From: Aristophania vespae
GTDB lineage: Bacteria > Pseudomonadota > Alphaproteobacteria > Acetobacterales > Acetobacteraceae
Direction: 5' to 3'
Assembly: GCF_009906835.1 (NCBI RefSeq)
Contig: NZ_CP047652.1
Location: forward strand, 1,001,001 to 1,065,000
Length of the DNA stretch: 64,000 nt
Numbering within the stretch: position 1 is the stretch's first letter; each line of letters begins with the position of its first letter. Shown here one piece after another: positions 57,755 to 64,000 of the stretch. Both the position numbers and the translations under genes were made by a program. Under the pieces are notes generated by a model, which did not search any database, had not been told where the DNA came from, and saw only the letters and a list, made by a program, of their open reading frames with translations.

Positions 57755-58524
57755 TAGAGATTTCCTCTTCTTTTTCTTTCATCCCACACTCTCGGCAATA
57801 AATTTGCCAAGCGCTCAGCCCATTCTTTTTGACCTGTTTCGTGAGCTATAAGATCCTGACGTATCTCAATTTCGAGTGCAGGCATTTGCCGCCGTGCTGC
57901 ATGATAAGGTACTGTATAATCATTTACACTATTGAGAATATAAGGCTCATTATCACCCACGCATAATGTCTTATCTTCTTTTAACATATCAATCATGATC
58001 TGTGCAGTTAATGGATCATGATCATGGAGCAGACCAATATGCCAGGGGCGCTTGAAACCGTTCATTTCGGACGTAAAGCTGTGCAAAGAAATTAAAATAT
58101 TATCGCTACCCTTCCTTTGATCTATCTCTCTTTCAATTACATCATGATAAGGGTGTAGTATGGCTCTTTCCCTGGCGCGTCTTTCATCTTCACTTACGGA
58201 CTGATTTGCTGGAATGTTAGTATTGTCACTAACAGAGGCTATTGAAGTTGGATGACCTGGTGAGCGGTTACAATCAATCACCAGACGTGAATAAACCTGC
58301 TCTATCAGTACTGAACCGCATAATTTATGTAAATAATGCCCTACTTCTTTAATACCAATATCATGAGAAATATGCCTCTCCCAATCATCGCGACTAACCC
58401 CCATATCACCTAATTTTTCGGGAACGATACGGCCTGCATGGTCACTGACCAAAATAAAAGGTGAGTCTTTTAAGGCATCCCTTTTTATATAGGGCAATGG
58501 ATCACGATCTGAGAGAAAAGCCAT
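57754..58524 (-). CDS. N-formylglutamate amidohydrolase family protein
   Basis: A 256-residue zinc hydrolase of the N-formylglutamate amidohydrolase family (COG3931 type). Signature strings: ILVSDHAGRIVPEKLG near the start, DIGIKEVG, VIDCNRSPGHPTS, SLHSFTSEM and the C-terminal EIEIRQDLI. No other histidine-degradation (hut) gene is nearby. The family also cleaves other N-acyl substrates, so the role is uncertain. It leads the aroE-coaE-dnaQ operon and is divergent from argH. Confidence 0.85.
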   Translation of the reverse strand: MAFLSDRDPLPYIKRDALKDSPFILVSDHAGRIVPEKLGDMGVSRDDWERHISHDIGIKEVGHYLHKLCGSVLIEQVYSRLVIDCNRSPGHPTSIASVSDNTNIPANQSVSEDERRARERAILHPYHDVIEREIDQRKGSDNILISLHSFTSEMNGFKRPWHIGLLHDHDPLTAQIMIDMLKEDKTLCVGDNEPYILNSVNDYTVPYHAARRQMPALEIEIRQDLIAHETGQKEWAERLANLLPRVWDERKRRGNL

Positions 58525-58650
58525 TTTCTTTCCTTTTACGTCATGACGTAATAATTTTGAGTGGAATTGAACGAAATGTTCTTAACAGATAAGATCATTT
58601 AACAAATATTATAACCGTTCCTAACCCACTTTTTCAGCATCACGGGCCCC

Positions 58651-60084
58651 ATGAATAACAGCAAATCCGATAATAACACCCAATCCACCTCACAAATGGC
58701 TAACCCGCAATGGGGTGGGCGGTTTTCTGGCGGTCCTGCCGCTATTATGGGAGAAATTAATGCCTCTATTGCTTTTGATAAGCAATTATGGCGCCAAGAC
58801 ATTCAAGGGTCTTTAGCTCACGCTGCCATGTTATGCAAAGTGGGGCTTTTAACTAAAGAAGAAGAAAATGATATTCGCAAAGGGCTAGGTGAAATAGCTG
58901 CTGATATTGAAGCCGGGCGTTTTGAATTTTCCGAAGCTCTTGAAGATATTCATATGAATATTGAATCACGGCTTTCGGACAAAATTGGGGAAGCAGGAAA
59001 AAGACTACATACCGCTCGCTCACGCAATGACCAGGTTGCTACTGATTTTCGCCTTTGGGTCAGAGAAGCTATTGATGGTATTATTGAGCAAACAAAAAGT
59101 CTGATGCTTTGTCTGGCACGTCAGGCTTTGGCATATCATAATGTGCCCATGCCTGGTTTTACGCATTTGCAAGTTGCCCAGCCTGTAACATTTGGTCATC
59201 ATCTTCTTGCTTATGTTGAAATGTTAAAACGTGACGTTTCTCGGCTTGAAGATACGCGTAAGCGCCTTAATGAATGCCCACTCGGCTCGGCAGCATTGGC
59301 AGGCACTTCATTTCCTATTGATCGCCATATGACTGCCGAGCTTCTTGGCTTTGATCGCCCTACGGCTAATTCATTAGATGCTGTATCAGATCGCGACTTT
59401 GCTTTGGAGTTTCTTTCTGCTCTTTCAATACAAGCAATGCATCTTTCACGTTTGGCAGAAGAAATTGTTCAGTGGGCCTCTGCTGCTTTTAATTTCATCA
59501 GTCTTTCTGATGGTTTTACAACGGGGTCTTCTATTATGCCCCAAAAGCGCAACCCTGATGCCGCTGAGTTGGTGCGCGCCAAAATTGGCCGCATTACGGG
59601 AGATTTTATAGGGCTTTTGACCGTCATGAAGGGTCTTCCCCTCGCTTATGCAAAAGATACACAAGAAGATAAAGAACCTGTATTTGATGCAACGCGCGCC
59701 ATGACCTTATCTCTTGCCGCCATGGAAGGCATGATCCGCGATCTTAAACCTCACGAACAGCGTATGAGAGAATTGGCTGGAGCTGGATTTTCCACTGCAA
59801 CAGATTTAGCTGACTGGCTTGTGCGTGAATTGCGTCTCCCCTTCCGCACGGCCCACCATATTACGGGTAAGCTTGTTAGTCTTGCTGAAGCCAAAAATTG
59901 TGATCTTGCCGATCTTTCTCTTGAAGAAATGCAAACTGTTGAACCTCATATCAATGAAACAGTTTTTTCTGTACTCACTGTAGAAGCCTCACTTTCTTCC
60001 CGCACAAGTGTGGGAGGCACTGCTCCTCAAAATGTTAAAGCTCAAGCTGAACATTGGCTCTCTCACCTTAGCTCCAAAGGATAA
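58651..60084 (+). CDS. argH: argininosuccinate lyase
   Basis: Last arginine-biosynthetic step, giving arginine and fumarate. The 477-residue protein of the fumarase/aspartase superfamily has [13 protein letters not shown] at the start, [18 protein letters not shown], the second region [17 protein letters not shown] and the signature [12 protein letters not shown]. Typical length, no damage. A lipoprotein gene follows after 4 bp. Confidence 0.96.
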   Translation: MNNSKSDNNTQSTSQMANPQWGGRFSGGPAAIMGEINASIAFDKQLWRQDIQGSLAHAAMLCKVGLLTKEEENDIRKGLGEIAADIEAGRFEFSEALEDIHMNIESRLSDKIGEAGKRLHTARSRNDQVATDFRLWVREAIDGIIEQTKSLMLCLARQALAYHNVPMPGFTHLQVAQPVTFGHHLLAYVEMLKRDVSRLEDTRKRLNECPLGSAALAGTSFPIDRHMTAELLGFDRPTANSLDAVSDRDFALEFLSALSIQAMHLSRLAEEIVQWASAAFNFISLSDGFTTGSSIMPQKRNPDAAELVRAKIGRITGDFIGLLTVMKGLPLAYAKDTQEDKEPVFDATRAMTLSLAAMEGMIRDLKPHEQRMRELAGAGFSTATDLADWLVRELRLPFRTAHHITGKLVSLAEAKNCDLADLSLEEMQTVEPHINETVFSVLTVEASLSSRTSVGGTAPQNVKAQAEHWLSHLSSKG

Positions 60085-60088
60085 AGAA

Positions 60089-60229
60089 ATGAAATTTTCT
60101 CGCGCTTTATTGTTTCTTGCAATTTTCTCTTTGCCACTTATATGCGCTGCCTGTGGCATGAGAGGCGCCCCGCAACCTCCCGGCCCCAAAAAAGATATAA
60201 CTTACCCCAAAATTTATCCGCCAGAATAA
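60089..60229 (+). CDS. small LptM-like lipoprotein
   Basis: A 46-residue lipoprotein: a short basic start, a hydrophobic stretch (ALLFLAIFSLPLICAA), the lipobox cysteine in AACGMRGAP, and a Pro-rich tail. The Cys-Gly-x-x-Gly-x pattern and position after argH match LptM/YifL, which helps disulfide maturation of the LPS translocon LptD. AAAGGA lies 5 bases before the ATG. The longer frame from 60008 overlaps argH and is not used. lysA, which commonly follows, is absent. Confidence 0.8.
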   Translation: MKFSRALLFLAIFSLPLICAACGMRGAPQPPGPKKDITYPKIYPPE

Positions 60230-61030
60230 AGCTTTAAAACTAGCTTATTTTAAAGATGGTGTAGTATGTCCCACACGGAAGGCTACTACGCCATCATATG
60301 GGCTTTCCACTCCAGATGGTGTAATAAATCTTTTTTACATTACAGCGAAATTTTCATGCAAAGCCCTGGGTTTATTTATAATCCAAAGCAAGAACAACTA
60401 GATTTTTTACTTATAGGCAATAGACACCTATATTTGAAGTAACTTTTCTTTTTTTTCTAAATATGTCATCATTATTGACATAGACTATGTATAAATTTGT
60501 ACTATTTCTACAAAAAACAAAAATTTTAAGAATCATTACACTTAATGACGCCCGATTTAATCGCGGTGGTAAATAAGTACTGCTTTAACTCCCGCTCATC
60601 TCCTCGATCAGAAGCATTTTTCTGCCCTGTACAGATTGGGCCAGCCACAATTTGAAAAAAAAGCGGTACCTAGTCTTTTACTGAATCTGAACGCTTCATA
60701 CCAAGCCCCCTCTGTAAAAGAGTTTTTTAGTTGTAGAGAGCATCATGACAGAGACTATCGTAATCACACATAGCAAGTTCAGGGCCGCGGTTAGTCAGCT
60801 TATTAGCAAGCAGAAAGACCAGAGCTGATTCATCTAGATTAAAAAACCACAGATTGGCGAAGATTTCTTATTGGTTAGTAATATCTTACTTATTACACAA
60901 ACCATTAAAAGTTAGACTATGAGGGAGGTCACTAGGGTAAGACCAGCATCATTTATGTTCTGCCTAATATATTTAGCATGAAGAACATTTCTGACATGCG
61001 ACACCATCTAGCCAGCAACCTCGAAGCAAT
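60230..61030. other. about 800 bp gene-poor region with a hairpin and possible decayed coding sequence
   Basis: I found no convincing gene. A 12 bp stem (60255-60295) is present near the 5' end. On the minus strand an open stretch (about 60864 back to the stop at 60727) reads LWFFNLDESALVFLLANKL and onward without a start; a short MKRSDS-like reading starts near 60700. Both may be remnants of a lost gene or transposase, but I cannot identify them. Confidence 0.5.
60255..60295 (+). repeat. 12 bp inverted repeat with a third half-copy
   Basis: GATGGTGTAGTA (60255-60266) pairs with TACTACGCCATC (60284-60295) with one G-T wobble around 17 bases. A near copy of the left arm, GATGGTGTAATA, recurs at 60315-60326. 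No T run follows, so a terminator is unlikely. Confidence 0.6.
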
Positions 61031-61531
61031 TTAGCCTTTTTTTGAAACAAGCTTTAATGATTCCAAAATAGATTTATAGCTGTCTTCTTTGTAAGTAAAA
61101 AAAAGAACAACCCCTCCTTTTTCTCCTACTGAAAAGGTTAGGTTACTATTTTCTGTAATTATGCCCCCTTCTCCCAGGCTTAAAGGTGGCTGTTCTCTTA
61201 GATTTTCCAAAAATTCAATATGATCTTTTTCAGAATTCCATATTTTATCAACGCCATCGGATTCACTTAAAATATGGCCGCTTAAATATCTCAATATGGT
61301 TTTTTGACCAGGCACTAATTTCGTTGCAAATTTGTGGGAAGCTGGTTTGCCTATAACAAGCTCAACCTGATATGCCCCCTTGCGATATAAAGTAATGGCA
61401 GTCAAATTCTCTAGCGCGTAATAGAATTCTTGCGATGGCACAGAGAATAACTGATAGAGCTTTGAGGAAGAAGAAAACCACTCAGCAAACTCTTCCAAAG
61501 TTTCAAACTGATTTAATGTCTCTTCAGTCAT
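61031..61531 (-). CDS. hypothetical protein
   Basis: A 166-residue acidic, probably cytosolic protein that I do not recognise. N-terminal half is helical (FETLEEFAEWFSSSSKLYQLF). The middle has strand-like segments (AYQVELVIGKP). The C-terminus carries a beta region, LTFSVGEKGGVVLFFTYKEDS. No signal peptide or membrane helix. The ATG at 61531 has AGG 6 bases upstream; an earlier ATG at 61546 is possible. It follows the MBL hydrolase by 26 bp, last in the metG-tatD-MBL series. Confidence 0.6.
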   Translation of the reverse strand: MTEETLNQFETLEEFAEWFSSSSKLYQLFSVPSQEFYYALENLTAITLYRKGAYQVELVIGKPASHKFATKLVPGQKTILRYLSGHILSESDGVDKIWNSEKDHIEFLENLREQPPLSLGEGGIITENSNLTFSVGEKGGVVLFFTYKEDSYKSILESLKLVSKKG

Positions 61532-61557
61532 AATGTGCCTTGTCATTTGTAAGATTA

Positions 61558-62352
61558 CTAAAAAACGACAACTTCTCCATCCCAGGCAGGTTCGATCCCC
61601 TTAGGAAGTTGATTGCAGAGTTTATTATAATCCATTTTCTCACCCATATGGGTAAGAATCGTCTTTTTTGGCAAAACTGTTTGTTGCCACTCAAAAACAC
61701 GAGCGACCCAGGCATGGGCTGGGTGGGGCTCATATTGCAAGCAACCCACAACCCATAAATCAAGATCTTTCAAAACAGATAATGACTGAGCAGGAAGATC
61801 ACTTACATCAGTTGAATAGGCAAAATTTTCAAAGCGAATACCTAAAGATTTTATACGCCCATGGTGCTGTGTAAAAACCCACCCGTCAAATGGACCAATT
61901 TTAAGTGGCGCATCATACTCAATGACATGCTCTATAAAAACAGGACGAAAAAATCCCTCACCATTCCAAGGTTGAAAAGCATAGTTAAAACGGCTTTTAA
62001 CTTCTTTCATGACCTCTTTAGGGGCGTAAATAGGAATAGGTCGTTCTATTTCTCTATTAACTGCTCTTAATTCATCTAAGCCAGCAATATGATCACTATG
62101 GGCATGTGTGATAATCACGGCATCAATTTTGCTTAGGCCGCAATTTAACATTTGAGAGCGAAAATCTGGCCCGCAATCAATTAAGATCCTAAAATTATCT
62201 TTTTCAATCACCACTGATGAACGGCTGCGCCGATTACGTGGCTCAGTGGGGTCACAATCTCCCCAAATACCCGGGGCTGGTCCTCCCTCTGCTCCTCCAA
62301 TCATTGGCACACCAGGAGAGCTTCCGCACCCTAAAATTGTCAGTTTCATCAT
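61558..62352 (-). CDS. MBL-fold metallohydrolase (PhnP-like)
   Basis: A 264-residue metallo-beta-lactamase-fold hydrolase. Zinc motif HAHSDH in VIITHAHSDHIAGLDEL, an initial LGCGSSPGVPMIG, and further His ligands in QHHGRI and ILTHMGEKMD. This matches the PhnP-like phosphodiesterase subfamily, which in alphaproteobacteria lies directly after tatD. Substrate unproven. Its ATG overlaps the tatD stop by 4 bases. Confidence 0.88.
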   Translation of the reverse strand: MMKLTILGCGSSPGVPMIGGAEGGPAPGIWGDCDPTEPRNRRSRSSVVIEKDNFRILIDCGPDFRSQMLNCGLSKIDAVIITHAHSDHIAGLDELRAVNREIERPIPIYAPKEVMKEVKSRFNYAFQPWNGEGFFRPVFIEHVIEYDAPLKIGPFDGWVFTQHHGRIKSLGIRFENFAYSTDVSDLPAQSLSVLKDLDLWVVGCLQYEPHPAHAWVARVFEWQQTVLPKKTILTHMGEKMDYNKLCNQLPKGIEPAWDGEVVVF

Positions 62353-63131
62353 TTGAGTTTGCTAAAGAGCCTTAAACTATTGGCTCTTGTTATATCGACA
62401 ATGTCTTCATAACTGACGCCACGTTCCTGCGCTAAGCGCTCAGCTGTAAAACGGACATAGGCCGGCGTATTTTCTTTTCCTCTTTTAGGGACAGGGGCCA
62501 AAAAAGGACTATCTGTTTCAACTAATATTCGATCAGCAGGAGCCTGACGCGCTACATCACGAATTTCAGTGCATTTGGGAAAAGTTAAAAGCCCAGAAAA
62601 GCTTAAATAACCCCCTAATTCCAAAACGGCTTTGGCTAAAAATTCACCTGAAGCAAAACAATGAATCAGAAAGGGAAAAGCGCCTTTTTCCTGCTCTTCC
62701 TGCAAAATAGACACCATATCTTCATCAGCCATACGCGTGTGAATGATAACGGGCAATCCTGTTAAACGAGAAGCTTCAATATGACGCCGAAAATATGCTT
62801 TTTGTTGAGGTTTTTTATCTTCACTGCCATGAAAATAATCCAACCCCGTTTCTCCAATAGCAACAACGCCTGGTTTTTCCAGGTCAGATACCATTTCTGA
62901 GCAGCTTGGAACTGGCTCTTCGTGAGCATGGTCAGGATGAGTCCCGAGCGAGCACCAAATGCGCATCGACTCTTGATCGTGGCGCAATAAATCTAATTGC
63001 TTTTGCCGTTCTGCCCAACTTGTACCTACGGTAATCATACCGCTTAGCCCCAGATCTTTAGCAAGTTCCAAAGCTGGTTCAATCTCTTTGAGGCGGTCAA
63101 GATGACAATGTGTATCAATTAAACCTTTCAC
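62349..63131 (-). CDS. TatD-family metal-dependent hydrolase/DNase
   Basis: A 260-residue TIM-barrel hydrolase. Metal motifs DTHCHLD at the start, GETGLDYF, PVIIHTR, LIHCFASG and VETDSPFLAP follow the family order. TatD enzymes act as 3'-5' exonucleases, though a role in nucleic-acid turnover is not certain here. It overlaps metG and the MBL gene by 4 bases each, a tight metG-tatD-MBL operon. Confidence 0.92.
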   Translation of the reverse strand: MKGLIDTHCHLDRLKEIEPALELAKDLGLSGMITVGTSWAERQKQLDLLRHDQESMRIWCSLGTHPDHAHEEPVPSCSEMVSDLEKPGVVAIGETGLDYFHGSEDKKPQQKAYFRRHIEASRLTGLPVIIHTRMADEDMVSILQEEQEKGAFPFLIHCFASGEFLAKAVLELGGYLSFSGLLTFPKCTEIRDVARQAPADRILVETDSPFLAPVPKRGKENTPAYVRFTAERLAQERGVSYEDIVDITRANSLRLFSKLK

Positions 63132-64000
63132 GCCTTTTCCTCTTCAATAAAACGAGGGAACAGACCTTGTGGCTTTGGTAAGTGACGACCACCTGGAATA
63201 ATGACTTTTAGGCTGGCAAACTCACGCTCATTTTCCAAAATTGCAAGCTGATCAAGCATTTTACTCATGGTATCAGGCATATAAGGCTGCAACATAGTCG
63301 CAATTGAGCGAATGACATCATAAAGAACACGCAGCACATCGCTCATACGTTTTTGATCAGTCTTTTTCAAAGCCCAGGGAGCCTGATGATCAATATAAGC
63401 ATTTGCAGCTCGTATTAACTTCCAGACTTCTTCCAGAGCATCACTGATTGCCAATCGTTCTATTTGTCCACTCATTAAATCAGGTAATAAATCAGCCTGG
63501 CGTAAAATGGCTTGATCCTCAGATGTCAGCTCACCACGATCGGGCAAAATACCATCAAGATTTTTTGCGATAAGGCTTAAAGTGCGCTGCGCTAAATTGC
63601 CTAAGTCATTAGCAAGCTCAACATTCATACGCGTCATCATTGAACGGCGGCTAAAATTTGAATCTCCACCAAAAGGTACTTCTCGCATTAAAAAGAACCG
63701 TAATTGATCAAGTCCAAATTCGTCCGATAAAGCTTTGGGGTCGAGTACATTACCCAAAGATTTGCTCATTTTCTCGCCTTCAACGGTCCACCAACCATGA
63801 GCGAAAACTTTTTTAGGCAAAGGCAAATTAGCTGCCATTAAAAAAGCAGGCCAGTAAATGCAATGGAAGCGAACAATCTCTTTACCCACAACATGTACAT
63901 CAGCAGGCCAGTAATGTGCTTTTTCTGCGTCTAAATCTGGGTAACCCACAGCTGTGAGGTAATTAGCTAAAGCATCAAACCAAACATACATGACATGATC
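63128..64000 (-). CDS. metG: methionyl-tRNA synthetase, 5' part cut off by window
   Basis: The C-terminal portion of a class I aminoacyl-tRNA synthetase charging tRNA-Met. It reads open into the window edge. YVWFDALANYL and HCIYWPAFLM belong to the Rossmann core, KMSKS (in GEKMSKSLGNVLDP) is the ATP-binding loop, and an anticodon-binding helical domain follows to 63128. No C-terminal tRNA-binding (dimerisation) domain is present, as in several alphaproteobacteria. The catalytic HIGH motif lies outside. Confidence 0.94.
   Translation of the reverse strand, partial: DHVMYVWFDALANYLTAVGYPDLDAEKAHYWPADVHVVGKEIVRFHCIYWPAFLMAANLPLPKKVFAHGWWTVEGEKMSKSLGNVLDPKALSDEFGLDQLRFFLMREVPFGGDSNFSRRSMMTRMNVELANDLGNLAQRTLSLIAKNLDGILPDRGELTSEDQAILRQADLLPDLMSGQIERLAISDALEEVWKLIRAANAYIDHQAPWALKKTDQKRMSDVLRVLYDVIRSIATMLQPYMPDTMSKMLDQLAILENEREFASLKVIIPGGRHLPKPQGLFPRFIEEEKA

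Noticed and set aside
60727-60864. Minus-strand open stretch of about 46 codons in the gap after argH
   Set aside because: No start codon or recognised family; too short to call a gene, so kept only as a possible remnant.
61590-61602. GTTCGATCCCC-like tRNA T-arm string
   Set aside because: Within the coding 3' end of the MBL hydrolase; no cloverleaf can be drawn.

Overview
This window is ordinary chromosome from an acetic acid bacterium (Acetobacteraceae, Alphaproteobacteria) of fairly low GC. The best marker is the sldB-sldA pair (20130-22704), the membrane-bound PQQ-dependent polyol dehydrogenase of Gluconobacter-type bacteria. Other support comes from ubiquinone genes (ubiA, a long-chain polyprenyl diphosphate synthase), LPS genes (waaA, lpxK, an LpxL-type acyltransferase), a TamA/TamB pair, and alphaproteobacterial gene orders such as miaB-phoH-ybeY-corC and metG-tatD-MBL. 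I could not fix the genus by reading. I see no phage, CRISPR array, complete IS element, rRNA or tRNA, and no dedicated new multi-gene system.

Layout. 1-2039 (+): a cut-off SDR dehydrogenase, then a TPR-glycosyltransferase. 2041-2409: three tandem copies of a 121-124 bp unit made from the 3' tails of the two flanking convergent genes. 2405-8553 (-): tamA-tamB. 8724-13620 (+): plsC, miaB, phoH, ybeY, a CorC-type protein. 13686-19993 (+): a DsbA-like thiol oxidoreductase, smc, a metallophosphoesterase, chorismate mutase. 20130-25284: sldBA, citrate synthase, a secreted small protein, a small minus-strand protein. 25490-27087 (+): pyrE, murI, then a 609 bp gene-free gap. 27697-34157 (-): polyprenyl synthase, nrdB, nrdA with an NrdR-type operator, aroC, fabI. 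34334-39702 (+): pdxH, a UspA pair protein, waaA, lpxK, an LpxL-type acyltransferase, a small protein. 39760-48691: a PBP-activator-like lipoprotein, rsmI, lolA, gshA, rsmE, ubiA and two MFS transporters. 48782-52282 (-): a TPR protein, bamB, der. 52393-58524: a GT2 glycosyltransferase (+), then pyrC, a GT9 heptosyltransferase, dnaQ, coaE, aroE and an N-formylglutamate amidohydrolase (-). 58651-60229 (+): argH and an LptM-like lipoprotein. An 800 bp gene-poor stretch follows, then an unknown gene, an MBL hydrolase, tatD and the 3' part of metG, which runs off the end.

Two patterns stand out. First, ten genes are broken by eleven frameshifts. Each is repaired by adding one base to a short homopolymer, nearly always G/C, and several of the genes are essential (murI, nrdA, waaA, lpxK). 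This reads as consensus error rather than decay, so I annotate them as single genes across the shift. Second, several convergent gene pairs end inside a shared inverted repeat. At the glycosyltransferase/tamB junction that tail-to-tail segment has been amplified three times.

Together the genes serve envelope building (TamAB, BamB, LolA, LPS, PBP activator), nucleotide and chorismate-derived metabolism, DNA maintenance (Smc, DnaQ, NrdAB) and periplasmic polyol oxidation feeding ubiquinone.
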